NCBI RefSeq assembly: GCF_023242365.1
Contig: NZ_JALLIX010000013.1
Location: 82,088-146,087, forward strand
Length of the DNA: 64,000 nt
From: Pseudomonas sp. MWU13-2100
GTDB lineage: Bacteria > Pseudomonadota > Gammaproteobacteria > Pseudomonadales > Pseudomonadaceae
Reading direction: 5' to 3'
This document shows positions 1 through 8,688 of this stretch, piece by piece (within the stretch, counting starts at the first letter, position 1; every line of letters starts with the position of its first letter). The notes below the pieces were generated by a model. The model saw only the letters and a list, made by a program, of their open reading frames with translations. It searched no databases and was not told the origin of the DNA. The translations under genes and the position numbers were made by a program.

Positions 1-30
1 CCCGCGAAGGAGGCGACTCGGTCCACTGCC

Positions 31-675
31 TTACACAAACGCCCGATGCAGCTCAGCCAAGGTCTGGAAATGATAAGCCGGCTGCTGTGCGCTCAACTCC
101 TCGAAGCTGCCGAACCCATACCCCACCGCCGCCGCATCCAAACCATTGCGTTGCGCGCCGATCAGGTCGTGCTTGCGGTCGCCGATCATCAGTGTATCGC
201 CCGGTTCCAGCCGTTCTTCGGCGATCAGGTGGGCAATCAGCTCGACCTTGTCGGTTCGCGTGCCATCCAGCTCACTGCCATAGATCACCTTGAAGTACCG
301 GGCAAAATCGAAATGCCGGGCAATCTCCCGGGCAAACATCCAGGGTTTTGACGTGGCGATATACAGCGTGCGCCCCTGCCCGCCCAACCGTTCCAGCAAT
401 GGCATGACCCCTTCGAACACCCGGTTCTCATACAGCCCGGTGACCTTGAAGCGCTCCCGGTAGAAGTTCACCGCTTCCCAGGCCTTGGCCTCGTCAAAAC
501 CATAGAACTGCATGAACGCCTGCAACAACGGCGGGCCGATAAAGTGTTCGAGCTTGCCGAGGTCCGGCTCGTCGATCCCCAGTTTGCCCAGCGCGTACTG
601 GATCGAACGGGTGATGCCCTCGCGCGGGTCGGTCAGGGTGCCGTCGAGGTCGAAGAGAATCGTCTGGTAATGCAT
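31..675 (-). CDS. HAD-superfamily phosphatase (Gph-like)
   Basis: A 214-residue HAD hydrolase expected to dephosphorylate a small phosphorylated metabolite in the cytoplasm. The nucleophile motif DLDGTLTD lies at residues 9-16, with the two aspartates that attack phosphate and protonate the product. A TSKP stretch near residue 110 fits motif II and GDRKHD near residue 165 fits motif IV, which holds Mg2+. The helical insert after motif I is the cap that sets substrate choice. It lies 27 bp downstream of the gamma carbonic anhydrase gene on the same strand, so the two are probably co-transcribed. Phosphoglycolate phosphatase is the nearest well-known family, but the substrate cannot be read from sequence. 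Confidence 0.85.
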   Translation of the reverse strand: MHYQTILFDLDGTLTDPREGITRSIQYALGKLGIDEPDLGKLEHFIGPPLLQAFMQFYGFDEAKAWEAVNFYRERFKVTGLYENRVFEGVMPLLERLGGQGRTLYIATSKPWMFAREIARHFDFARYFKVIYGSELDGTRTDKVELIAHLIAEERLEPGDTLMIGDRKHDLIGAQRNGLDAAAVGYGFGSFEELSAQQPAYHFQTLAELHRAFV

Positions 676-702
676 GGTGTGTCCTGGCTGTACAAAAAGT
701 AA

Positions 703-1251
703 TCAAGTGGCCTGATGATAACCTTCGGCCATGTGCAGGTCCTTGAGCTTCACGTAGTTCGCCGCACTGTAGGTGAAAAACGCCCGCTCCTTGTCCGTCA
801 ACGCCCGCGCCTGCTTGACCGGGCTGCCGACATAGAGAAAGCCGCTTGCCAGGGTCTTGCCCGGCGGCACCAGGCTGCCGGCGCCGACGATCACCTCGTC
901 CTCGATCACCGCGCCGTCCATGACAATGCTGCCCATGCCGATCAGAATCCGGCTGCCCAGCGTGCAGCCATGCAGCATGACCTTGTGGGCGATGGTCACG
1001 TCGTCGCCGATCAGCAGCGGGAAACCCTCGGGGTTGAAAGGCCCGGCGTGGGTGATATGCAGCACGCAGCCGTCCTGCACGCTGGTGCGCTGGCCGATGC
1101 GGATACGGTGCATGTCACCGCGGATCACGGTCAGCGGCCAGATGGAGCTGTCGGCGCCGATTTCGACGTCGCCGATCACCACCGCCGAACGGTCGACAAA
1201 GGCCCGTTCACCGAGTGCCGGCGTGAGGTTCTGATAGGTACGAAGGGTCAC
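703..1251 (-). CDS. Gamma-class carbonic anhydrase-like hexapeptide protein
   Basis: A 182-residue left-handed beta-helix protein of the YrdA/CaiE type. Repeated hexapeptide units (for example VVIGDVEIG, SIVMDGAVIEDE, VIVGAGSLV) run through the middle, and histidines in LHITH, IAHK and LHGC supply the expected metal ligands between subunits of a trimer. I start it at GTG 1249-1251, giving VTLRTYQNL; an upstream ATG would add 29 poorly conserved-looking residues. Related proteins bind zinc or iron, but many show little carbonic anhydrase activity, so the catalytic role is uncertain. It is divergent from prlC with about 90 bp between the chosen starts. Confidence 0.85.
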   Translation of the reverse strand: MTLRTYQNLTPALGERAFVDRSAVVIGDVEIGADSSIWPLTVIRGDMHRIRIGQRTSVQDGCVLHITHAGPFNPEGFPLLIGDDVTIAHKVMLHGCTLGSRILIGMGSIVMDGAVIEDEVIVGAGSLVPPGKTLASGFLYVGSPVKQARALTDKERAFFTYSAANYVKLKDLHMAEGYHQAT

Positions 1252-1340
1252 GATAGGCGCTCTCTCTTTGGTTGATAGCTGCGGTCGGCGTCGATTGTAA
1301 TTAAGATGGGCCCATGTTTCTTCCAGCCAAGGTGCCAACC

Positions 1341-3392
1341 GTGAGCGTGAACAACCCTCTTCTGCAGTCCTACGACCTGCCGCCGTTCTCGGCGATCCGC
1401 GCCGAACACGTGCTGCCGGCCATCGAACAGATCCTGGCGGACAACCGCGCGGCCATCGCTGAAATCCTCGCGACCCAGGGTCAACAGCCTACCTGGGCCG
1501 GGCTGGTCCTGGCGATGGATGAACTCAACGATCGCCTGGGCGCCGCCTGGAGTCCGGTCAGCCACCTCAATGCGGTGTGCAACAGCGCCGAGTTGCGCGA
1601 AGCCTACGAGGCCTGCCTGCCGGCCTTGAGCGCCTACTCCACGGAGTTGGGTCAGAACCGCGAACTGTTCCAGGCTTTCGAAGCCCTGGCGAACAGCCCG
1701 CAGGCCGCCAGCTTCGACGTGGGCCAGAAAACCATCCTCGAACACTCCCTGCGCGACTTCCGCCTGTCGGGTATCGACCTGCCGCCCGAGCAGCAGAAGC
1801 GTTACGCCGAAGTGCAGAGCAAGCTTTCCGAACTGGGCAGCCGCTTCTCCAACCAATTACTCGACGCGACCCAGGCCTGGACCCGGCACATCACCGACGA
1901 GGCCGGTCTCGCCGGCCTGAGCGATTCCTCCAAGGCGCAAATGGCTGCCGCGGCCAAGGCCAAGGACTTGGACGGTTGGTTGATCACCCTGGAGTTCCCG
2001 AGCTACTACGCGGTGATGACCTACGCCCAGGACCGCGCCCTGCGCGAAGAAGTGTACGCCGCCTACTGCACCCGCGCCTCGGACCAGGGGCCGAACGCCG
2101 GCCAGTACGACAACGGCCCGGTGATGGAAGAGATCCTCGACCTGCGCCAGGAGCTGGCTCAATTGTTGGGTTTCACCAGCTTCGCCGAACTGAGCCTGGC
2201 GACCAAGATGGCCGACTCCAGCGACCAGGTGCTGAGCTTCCTGCGCGACCTGGCCAAACGCAGCAAGCCGTTCGCCGCCCAGGACCTGCAGCAGCTCAAG
2301 GCCTATGCCGCCGAGCAAGGCTGTCCGGACCTGCAAAGCTGGGACAGCGGCTACTACGGCGAGAAGCTGCGTGAACAACGCTACAGCGTTTCCCAGGAAG
2401 CCCTGCGCGCCTACTTCCCGATCGACAAGGTACTCGGCGGGCTGTTCGCCATTGTCCAGCGCCTGTACGGCATCGAAATTGCCGAACAGAGCGGTTTCGA
2501 CACCTGGCACCCGGATGTTCGCCTGTTCGAAATCAAGGAGAACGGCCAGCATGTCGGGCGTTTCTTCTTTGACCTGTACGCCCGCGCGAACAAGCGTGGC
2601 GGTGCCTGGATGGACGGTGCCCGTGACCGTCGGCGTACCGTTGATGGCGTCCTGCAGAACCCGGTGGCCAACCTGGTGTGCAACTTCGCCCCGGCCGACA
2701 GCGGCAAGCCCGCGTTGCTGACCCATGACGAAGTCACCACCCTGTTCCACGAATTCGGTCATGGCCTGCATCACTTGCTGACCCGCATCGAGCATGCCGG
2801 TGTGTCCGGTATCAACGGCGTGGCCTGGGATGCCGTGGAACTGCCGAGCCAGTTCATGGAAAACTGGTGCTGGGAGCCTGAAGGCCTGGCGCTGATCTCC
2901 GGTCACTATGAAACCGGCGAGCCGCTGCCCCAGGACCTGCTGGAAAAAATGCTCGCGGCGAAAAACTTCCAGTCCGGGTTGATGATGGTGCGCCAGCTGG
3001 AGTTTTCCCTGTTCGACTTCGAACTGCATGCCACCCATGGCGACGGTCGCAGCGTGGCGCAGGTCCTCGAAGGCGTGCGCGACGAGGTCTCGGTCATGCG
3101 TCCGCCGGCCTACAACCGCTTCCCCAACAGTTTTGCGCACATTTTCGCCGGCGGTTATGCGGCGGGCTACTACAGCTACAAATGGGCCGAAGTGTTGTCG
3201 GCCGACGCCTTCTCCAGGTTCGAGGAAGAGGGGGTACTGAACGCGCAGACCGGACGCGCCTTCCGTGAAGCGATCCTGGCGCGCGGCGGCTCCCAGGAGC
3301 CAATGCTGCTGTTCGTCGACTTCCGTGGTCGCGAGCCGTCGATTGACGCACTCTTGCGTCACAGCGGCCTGGGCGAGGGTGCCGCGGCATGA
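1341..3392 (+). CDS. prlC: Oligopeptidase A (M3 family zinc metallopeptidase)
   Basis: A 683-residue cytosolic peptidase that cleaves short peptides, including released signal peptides. The zinc motif HEFGH is at residues 470-474, and the later glutamate ligand lies within WDAVELPSQF. Length matches the M3A family. I prefer GTG at 1341 (product MSVNNPLL), which has AAGG about 8 bases upstream and matches the usual N-terminus; the ATG at 1314 is unlikely. The stop overlaps the next start as ATGA, so translation of the small zinc-ribbon protein is coupled. The same pair stands together in other pseudomonads. Confidence 0.95.
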   Translation: MSVNNPLLQSYDLPPFSAIRAEHVLPAIEQILADNRAAIAEILATQGQQPTWAGLVLAMDELNDRLGAAWSPVSHLNAVCNSAELREAYEACLPALSAYSTELGQNRELFQAFEALANSPQAASFDVGQKTILEHSLRDFRLSGIDLPPEQQKRYAEVQSKLSELGSRFSNQLLDATQAWTRHITDEAGLAGLSDSSKAQMAAAAKAKDLDGWLITLEFPSYYAVMTYAQDRALREEVYAAYCTRASDQGPNAGQYDNGPVMEEILDLRQELAQLLGFTSFAELSLATKMADSSDQVLSFLRDLAKRSKPFAAQDLQQLKAYAAEQGCPDLQSWDSGYYGEKLREQRYSVSQEALRAYFPIDKVLGGLFAIVQRLYGIEIAEQSGFDTWHPDVRLFEIKENGQHVGRFFFDLYARANKRGGAWMDGARDRRRTVDGVLQNPVANLVCNFAPADSGKPALLTHDEVTTLFHEFGHGLHHLLTRIEHAGVSGINGVAWDAVELPSQFMENWCWEPEGLALISGHYETGEPLPQDLLEKMLAAKNFQSGLMMVRQLEFSLFDFELHATHGDGRSVAQVLEGVRDEVSVMRPPAYNRFPNSFAHIFAGGYAAGYYSYKWAEVLSADAFSRFEEEGVLNAQTGRAFREAILARGGSQEPMLLFVDFRGREPSIDALLRHSGLGEGAAA

Positions 3393-3676
3393 GCGAGGTC
3401 CCTGTGATCAAGACCAAGAAGCGCTTTATCGCCGGGGCGGTCTGCCCGGCGTGCAGCGAGCAGGACAAGCTGATGATGTGGAGCGAAGACGACATTCCGC
3501 ACCGTGAGTGCGTGGCTTGTGGTTATGCCGATACGCTGAATGAGCAGGGCTTGTCGGTGCCCAAGGAGCTGGGCACGCGGGTCAATACCGCACCGGTCAA
3601 GGCGCCGCAGGACAACAAGGTCCAGACCGTGCAGTTCTTTCCCAATCCCAAGCTGAAGAAGCCCGACGGCCAGTAG
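3389..3676 (+). CDS. yheV: YheV-family zinc-ribbon protein
   Basis: A 95-residue small protein with two CxxC knuckles (CPAC near residue 16 and CVAC near residue 40), which form a zinc ribbon typical of the YheV/DUF2387 family. Function is unknown. It starts inside the prlC stop codon (ATGA), so it is translated with the peptidase. The second half is basic and lysine-rich. A perfect 11-bp stem follows 18 bp after the stop. Confidence 0.85.
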   Translation: MSEVPVIKTKKRFIAGAVCPACSEQDKLMMWSEDDIPHRECVACGYADTLNEQGLSVPKELGTRVNTAPVKAPQDNKVQTVQFFPNPKLKKPDGQ

Positions 3677-3693
3677 CCGCCGAGCGACTATCG

Positions 3694-3720
3694 CCTGAGC
3701 CGGGTCACGCCCGGCTCAGG
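3694..3720. terminator. Hairpin between convergent genes
   Basis: CCTGAGCCGGG and CCCGGCTCAGG form a perfect 11-bp stem with a five-base loop. It sits between yheV and the convergent phosphatase-like gene, so it could stop transcripts from both sides. No T-run follows on either strand, so intrinsic termination may be weak. Confidence 0.6.
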
Positions 3721-3728
3721 CCCGGTCA

Positions 3729-4373
3729 TCACTCGACACTGGCGGACTTGAGCCAGCTGCGCACCGCGCAGGTGGCGTAGGGGTTGGTGCTGCACGCGCC
3801 GCTGGCCAGGGCCTCGCGCAGCTTGTCGACGGGCGCCTGCATCATGTAGCGGATGCTGTCCTTGAAATGGGTGTTGTCGCCGAACCCGCCCATCATCATC
3901 TCGCTCAGGGCTTCCTCCTTGGTCCAGCCCTGCACCACCACACGGTACATCGCCGCCACCAGGCCGGTGCGTTCCGTACCCTGCTTGTCGTGGATCAACA
4001 CCGAGCCCTTGTCCTCGGCGTCCTTGATCGCCCGCAAGATCATCAATACGTCGGCGTCGTCGACCCGGCCGATCCGGTAGGGCAGTTGCACCTGTTTGAT
4101 TCCCGGGGCCGACAGCCAGCTGGAGTCGGCGTCCGGCTGGAAGTTGATCACGGTGGTGATGTTCAGCTTGAGCAGAAGCGGCACGGCGTTGCTGTCGGGC
4201 AAGGTGCTGCGATAGAGCGTCGGGGTCATCTGGTTGAGGTTGTACTGGCTACCCACCGGCGTGGCCCATTGTGGCGGGCGCAGGCTGCTGCTGTCGCCCG
4301 CCTGGGCAGCGGGCAGCAGCAGGCCGCTGACAAGCATCAGGCCAAGGATGGAACACCAACGAATGATCGACAT
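3729..4373 (-). CDS. Exported tyrosine-phosphatase-fold protein without catalytic Cys
   Basis: A 214-residue protein with a signal peptide (hydrophobic run ending AAQA just before GDSSS), so it is periplasmic. It belongs to the dual-specificity/tyrosine phosphatase fold: the P-loop HDKQGTERTG is at residues 128-137. In active enzymes this reads HCxxGxxRTG; here Asp129 (codon GAC) replaces the nucleophilic cysteine, while the phosphate-binding Arg135 is kept. This predicts a phosphate-binding pseudophosphatase. I start it at ATG 4371-4373, which gives a normal signal peptide; the upstream start would add 21 residues. It is convergent with yheV. Confidence 0.8.
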   Translation of the reverse strand: MSIIRWCSILGLMLVSGLLLPAAQAGDSSSLRPPQWATPVGSQYNLNQMTPTLYRSTLPDSNAVPLLLKLNITTVINFQPDADSSWLSAPGIKQVQLPYRIGRVDDADVLMILRAIKDAEDKGSVLIHDKQGTERTGLVAAMYRVVVQGWTKEEALSEMMMGGFGDNTHFKDSIRYMMQAPVDKLREALASGACSTNPYATCAVRSWLKSASVE

Positions 4374-4673
4374 ATGGATGGCGCCCGGAAAAAGAGAACT
4401 CGATATTGCCCTATAGCATTGATTTTTACGGATCAAAAGCCTGTGAGTCGAGTGTCAAAGATTTGTGAGATGGGCGGAATGGGGCAGGAAAAGCCCGGGA
4501 TTTTTAGCTGAAACGATTCATCTTGATGCTTAGGCTGCTATCATTTGTAACTAAAGGTTGCCAGTGTGTTCTCTATGCGAGATGTCTCGTTGGAGACCGC
4601 TGCCCGAAAAAGACAGGTTGCTCAATCGAAGCGACCGATTAATCCGTGCGTGCATGATGAGTGAGGTAACGCC
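4374..4673. other. Divergent intergenic region before the gluconate dehydrogenase operon
   Basis: About 300 bases without a gene between the phosphatase-like gene and the dehydrogenase operon, so it should hold both promoters. A 12-bp inverted repeat CGAGA-TG-TCTCG at 4578-4589 is a possible operator. GAGG about 9 bases before 4674 serves as ribosome binding site. I could not assign a sigma factor. Confidence 0.5.
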
Positions 4674-5414
4674 ATGTCTGATCAAGATCGAGATAACCCT
4701 CGGCGTGAGTTCCTGCGCAAAACCCTGACCCTGATCCCGGTGGTCACCGTGGCGAGCAGCGCCCTGGGCAGCAGTGTTTTGCAGGCTGCGTCGCAAGCGT
4801 TACCAGCGGCCGCGGACAAGGCACCGGTCAACAGCGGGCATTACGAACCGAGCTTCTTCACCGCCGAGGAATGGGCTTTTCTCAACGCCGCCGTGGCCCG
4901 TTTGATTCCGGCCGACGCCCAAGGGCCGGGCGCCCTGGAGGCCGGTGTGCCGGAATTCATCGACCGGCAAATGAATACGCCCTATGCCAGTGGTGCCTTG
5001 TGGTTCATGCAGGGTCCCTTCGCCGCCGACGCTCCAGCGGAGATGGGCTGGCAAAGCAAACTGGTGCCGCGGGAGATCTATCGCCTGGGCATCGCCGCCA
5101 CGGAGGCCTGGTGCAAGAAGCTGCACGGTTCAACATTTTCTGGGCAAGACAGCGCTACCCAAGATGCCTTGCTCAAGCGACTGGAGGCCGGCGACGCCGA
5201 CTTCGACACTGTCCCGCCGAAGATTTTCTTCAGCTTCTTGCTGCAAAACACCAAGGAGGGGTTCTTCTGCGACCCGGTCCATGGCGGCAACAAGGGCCTG
5301 GTCGGCTGGACCATGATCGGCTTTCCCGGCGCCCGCGCCGACTTCATGGACTGGGTTGAACGCAACGAGCAATACCCCTTCCCGGCAGTATCCATTCGCG
5401 GCGAGAGGGCGTGA
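4674..5414 (+). CDS. Gluconate 2-dehydrogenase small subunit (Tat-exported)
   Basis: A 246-residue member of the gluconate 2-dehydrogenase subunit 3 family. The N-terminus carries a twin-arginine signal, RREFLRK at residues 11-17, followed by a hydrophobic run and an alanine-rich cleavage region. This subunit normally escorts the folded FAD subunit through the Tat system and stays bound to it in the periplasm. It is the first gene of a three-gene operon. The next gene begins within a few bases of this stop, so translation is tightly linked. Confidence 0.9.
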   Translation: MSDQDRDNPRREFLRKTLTLIPVVTVASSALGSSVLQAASQALPAAADKAPVNSGHYEPSFFTAEEWAFLNAAVARLIPADAQGPGALEAGVPEFIDRQMNTPYASGALWFMQGPFAADAPAEMGWQSKLVPREIYRLGIAATEAWCKKLHGSTFSGQDSATQDALLKRLEAGDADFDTVPPKIFFSFLLQNTKEGFFCDPVHGGNKGLVGWTMIGFPGARADFMDWVERNEQYPFPAVSIRGERA

Positions 5415-5416
5415 GC

Positions 5417-7201
5417 ATGGCGATTCAAATGAAAAAGGTCGACGCGGTGATCGTTGGTTTCGGCTGGACCGGTGCGATCATGGCCAAGGAGCTGACCGAA
5501 GCCGGGCTCAATGTCGTGGCACTGGAGCGGGGTCCGATGCAGGACACCTACCCCGATGGCAATTACCCACAGGTGATCGACGAGCTCACCTACAGCGTGC
5601 GCAAGAAACTCTTCCAGGATATCTCCAAGGAAACCGTCACCATTCGCCATAGCGTCAATGACGTCGCCTTGCCGAACCGCCAGCTCGGCGCGTTCCTTCC
5701 GGGCAATGGCGTCGGCGGGGCCGGGCTGCACTGGTCGGGCGTGCACTTTCGGGTCGACCCCATCGAGTTGCGCATCCGCAGTCACTACGAAGAGCGTTAC
5801 GGCAAACACTTCATTCCCAAGGACATGACCATCCAGGACTTCGGCGTCAGCTACGAAGAGCTGGAACCGTTCTTCGACTACGCGGAAAAGGTCTTCGGCA
5901 CCTCGGGCCAGGCCTGGACCGTCAAGGGCCAGTTGGTCGGCCAGGGCAAGGGCGGCAACCCCTACGCGCCGGATCGCTCCAATCCCTTTCCGCTGGAGTC
6001 GCAGAAGAACACCTACTCCGCGCAGCTGTTCCAGAAAGCCGCCAGCGAAGTCGGCTACAAACCCTACAACCTGCCGTCGGCCAATACTTCAGGGCCCTAC
6101 ACCAACCCTTACGGCGCGCAGATGGGGCCGTGCAATTTCTGCGGCTTTTGCAGCGGTTATGTCTGCTACATGTACTCCAAGGCCTCGCCGAACGTGAACA
6201 TCCTGCCGGCATTGCGCCAGGTGCCAAACTTCGAACTGCGGCCCAATTCCCACGTGCTGCGGGTCAATCTCGACAGCAGCAAAAGCAAGGCCACCGGCGT
6301 GACCTACATCGACGCCCAGGGCCGCGAGGTGGAGCAAGAGGCCGACCTGGTGATCCTCGGTGCCTTCCAGTTCCATAACGTGCGGTTGATGCTGCTGTCC
6401 GGCATCGGCAAGCCCTACGACCCGCTCACCGGCGAAGGCGTGGTGGGCAAGAACTTCGCCTACCAGAACATGGCCACCATCAAGGCCTTCTTCGACAAGG
6501 ACGTGTACACCAACAACTTTATCGGCGCCGGCGGCAACGGCGTGGCGATAGATGATTTCAACGGCGACAACTTCGACCACGGGCCCCATGGCTTTGTCGG
6601 CGGCTCGCCGATGTGGGTCAACCAGGCCGGTAGCCGGCCGATTGCCGGGACCTCGAACCCGCCCGGTACGCCGGCCTGGGGCAGTGCCTGGAAACGCGCC
6701 ACGGCGGACTACTACACCCACCAGGTGTCGATGGATGCCCATGGTGCGCACCAGTCCTACCGCGGCAACTACCTGGATCTCGATCCGGTTTACCGCGATG
6801 CCTACGGCTTGCCTCTGTTGCGGATGACCTTCGACTGGCAGGAAAACGACATCAAGATGAACCGCTTCATGGTCGGAAAATTGAGCAAGGTCGCCGAAGC
6901 GATGAATCCCAAGTCCATTGCCCTGCTGGGCAAGCAGGTCGGTGAGCATTTCAATACCGCGTCCTACCAGACCACCCACCTCAACGGTGGCGCGATCATG
7001 GGTACCGACCCGAAGACCAGCGCCCTGAACCGTTACCTGCAATGCTGGGATGTGCACAACGTCTTCGTCCCCGGCGCTTCGGCCTTTCCCCAGGGCCTGG
7101 GCTACAACCCCACTGGCCTGGTGGCGGCGCTGACCTACTGGTCGGCCCGGGCGATCCGCGAGCAGTACCTGAAGAACCCCGGCCCACTGGTCCAGGCATA
7201 A
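5417..7201 (+). CDS. FAD-dependent gluconate-type dehydrogenase, GMC family catalytic subunit
   Basis: A 594-residue GMC oxidoreductase, the catalytic subunit that oxidises D-gluconate (or a related sugar acid or polyol) at the periplasmic face. The dinucleotide-binding motif GFGWTG is near residue 15 and the C-terminal GMC signature includes HLNGGAIMG and GYNPTG. Four cysteines at residues 239, 242, 245 and 250 resemble the iron-sulfur ligands of FAD-glucose dehydrogenases. It has no signal of its own and probably travels with the Tat subunit upstream. I prefer ATG 5417, 8 bases after GAGG, over GTG 5411 that overlaps the previous stop. Substrate is inferred from the family. Confidence 0.9.
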   Translation: MAIQMKKVDAVIVGFGWTGAIMAKELTEAGLNVVALERGPMQDTYPDGNYPQVIDELTYSVRKKLFQDISKETVTIRHSVNDVALPNRQLGAFLPGNGVGGAGLHWSGVHFRVDPIELRIRSHYEERYGKHFIPKDMTIQDFGVSYEELEPFFDYAEKVFGTSGQAWTVKGQLVGQGKGGNPYAPDRSNPFPLESQKNTYSAQLFQKAASEVGYKPYNLPSANTSGPYTNPYGAQMGPCNFCGFCSGYVCYMYSKASPNVNILPALRQVPNFELRPNSHVLRVNLDSSKSKATGVTYIDAQGREVEQEADLVILGAFQFHNVRLMLLSGIGKPYDPLTGEGVVGKNFAYQNMATIKAFFDKDVYTNNFIGAGGNGVAIDDFNGDNFDHGPHGFVGGSPMWVNQAGSRPIAGTSNPPGTPAWGSAWKRATADYYTHQVSMDAHGAHQSYRGNYLDLDPVYRDAYGLPLLRMTFDWQENDIKMNRFMVGKLSKVAEAMNPKSIALLGKQVGEHFNTASYQTTHLNGGAIMGTDPKTSALNRYLQCWDVHNVFVPGASAFPQGLGYNPTGLVAALTYWSARAIREQYLKNPGPLVQA

Positions 7202-7213
7202 GGAGCGATGAAC

Positions 7214-8488
7214 ATGAAAGCACTGGTTATCGCCACCCTGGCGCTGCTGGGCAATGGCGCGGTCAGCGCCGCAGAGGCCGATCCGTCGGCCCTGATCAAG
7301 CAGGGCGAATACCTGGCGCGGGTCGGGGATTGCGTGGCTTGTCACACGGCCAAGGGCGGCCAGCCGTTCGCCGGCGGGCTGCCGATGCAGACACCCATCG
7401 GCACGATCTATTCGACCAACATCACCCCGGATAAAAGCGGGATCGGGGCTTACAGTTTCGAGGATTTCGACCAGGCGGTCCGGCATGGTGTGGCCAAGAA
7501 CGGCAGTACCCTTTACCCGGCGATGCCGTATCCGTCCTACGCACGGGTCAGTGACAGCGACATGCAGGCGCTGTACGCCTACTTCATGAAGGGGGTGGCG
7601 CCGGTGGCCCAGGACAACAAGGCCGTCGATATCCCCTGGCCGCTGAGCATGCGCTGGCCGTTGGCGGGTTGGCGCTGGGTGTTTGCGCCCAAGGTCGCCG
7701 AATATCAGGCCGGCAGTGGCGCGGACCCCGTGGTGAGCCGCGGCGCCTATCTGGTCGAAGGCCTCGGCCATTGTGGTGCCTGCCATACGCCACGGGCACT
7801 GACCATGCAGGAAAAGGCTTTGGGCGCGAATGATGGCAGTGCCTTCCTGGCCGGCAGTGCGCCGCTGGAAGGCTGGATCGCGAAAAGCCTGCGCGGCGAC
7901 CACAAGGATGGCCTCGGCGGCTGGAGCGAAGCGCAGCTGGTGCAGTTCCTCAAGACCGGTCGCAGTGATCGCAGCGCGGTCTTCGGCGGCATGAGCGATG
8001 TGGTGGTGCACAGCATGCAGTACATGAACGACGGTGATCTGACGGCCATTGCCCGCTACCTCAAGAGCTTGCCGCCGGTGGACCCGCAGGATGCACCTCA
8101 CGCCTATGAGCCGCAGGTCGCACAGGCTCTGTGGAAAGGCGATGATAGCAAGCCGGGGGCGTCGGTCTACATTGACAACTGTGCGGCTTGCCACCGTACC
8201 GACGGTCACGGTTATACCCGGGTGTTCCCGGCGTTGGCCGGTAATCCGGTGGTGCAATCGGCGGACCCGACCTCGTTGATCCATCTCGTGCTCGAGGGCG
8301 GCAGCCTGCCGGCGACCCATACGGCACCTTCGGCCTTCACCATGCCGGCGTTTGCCTGGCGGTTGTCGGACCAGGAAGTGGCGGATGTGGTCGGTTTCAT
8401 TCGCGGTAGCTGGGGCAACCGGGGCGGAGCGGTGAAGGCCAGCGATGTGGCGGCGTTGCGCAAGGAGGAGATACCGGCCAAGCCATAA
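7214..8488 (+). CDS. Triheme membrane-bound cytochrome c subunit of gluconate-type dehydrogenase
   Basis: A 424-residue cytochrome c with three CxxCH heme sites at residues 40-44, 187-191 and 323-327. It takes electrons from the FAD subunit and passes them to ubiquinone in the inner membrane. A Sec signal peptide ends at VSA just before AEADP. I start at ATG 7214 because AAGGAG lies 8 bases upstream; ATG 7208 is only two bases from it. This is the last gene of the operon and is followed by a REP pair. Confidence 0.92.
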   Translation: MKALVIATLALLGNGAVSAAEADPSALIKQGEYLARVGDCVACHTAKGGQPFAGGLPMQTPIGTIYSTNITPDKSGIGAYSFEDFDQAVRHGVAKNGSTLYPAMPYPSYARVSDSDMQALYAYFMKGVAPVAQDNKAVDIPWPLSMRWPLAGWRWVFAPKVAEYQAGSGADPVVSRGAYLVEGLGHCGACHTPRALTMQEKALGANDGSAFLAGSAPLEGWIAKSLRGDHKDGLGGWSEAQLVQFLKTGRSDRSAVFGGMSDVVVHSMQYMNDGDLTAIARYLKSLPPVDPQDAPHAYEPQVAQALWKGDDSKPGASVYIDNCAACHRTDGHGYTRVFPALAGNPVVQSADPTSLIHLVLEGGSLPATHTAPSAFTMPAFAWRLSDQEVADVVGFIRGSWGNRGGAVKASDVAALRKEEIPAKP

Positions 8489-8511
8489 GCTCCCGAGAGC
8501 ACCACGGACCC

Positions 8512-8597
8512 CTGTAGGAGCCGGCTTGTCGGCGATGAGACCGCGGAGTCTTGCGGCGTGTTTACGGCCGTCATCGCCGGCAAGCCAGCTCCTGCAA
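8512..8597. repeat. REP pair (BIME)
   Basis: Two inverted REP halves: TGTAGGAGCCGGCTTGTCGG on the left and CCGGCAAGCCAGCTCCTGCA on the right. This is the GGAGCCGGCTTG subfamily also seen at 26403, 35160 and 51145. It may stabilise or end the dehydrogenase mRNA. Confidence 0.75.
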
Positions 8598-8650
8598 GGT
8601 CTGCGTTTGGGGTGTCTCTGCCAGACGGTGCTAGGCAGATCGGCCTGGCT

Positions 8651-8678
8651 CCATTACTGTATATAAATACAGTAATGG
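8651..8678. promoter_or_regulatory. LexA (SOS) box
   Basis: CTGTATATAAATACAG at 8657-8672 matches the LexA consensus CTGT-N8-ACAG. The symmetry extends outward to perfect 12-base arms (8651-8662 and 8667-8678) around ATAA. It lies directly before the GGAG ribosome site and 10 bases before the start codon, so LexA would block transcription of the radical SAM gene. I recall its PAO1 relative, PA0069, being reported as SOS-induced. Confidence 0.92.
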
Positions 8679-8688
8679 AGCCTTTCCA

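Noticed and set aside
6089..8320. 743-residue open frame on the minus strand over the dehydrogenase genes
   Set aside because: It is the antisense shadow of two clear genes; composition is His/Gly/Arg-rich with no domain, as expected in high-GC DNA.
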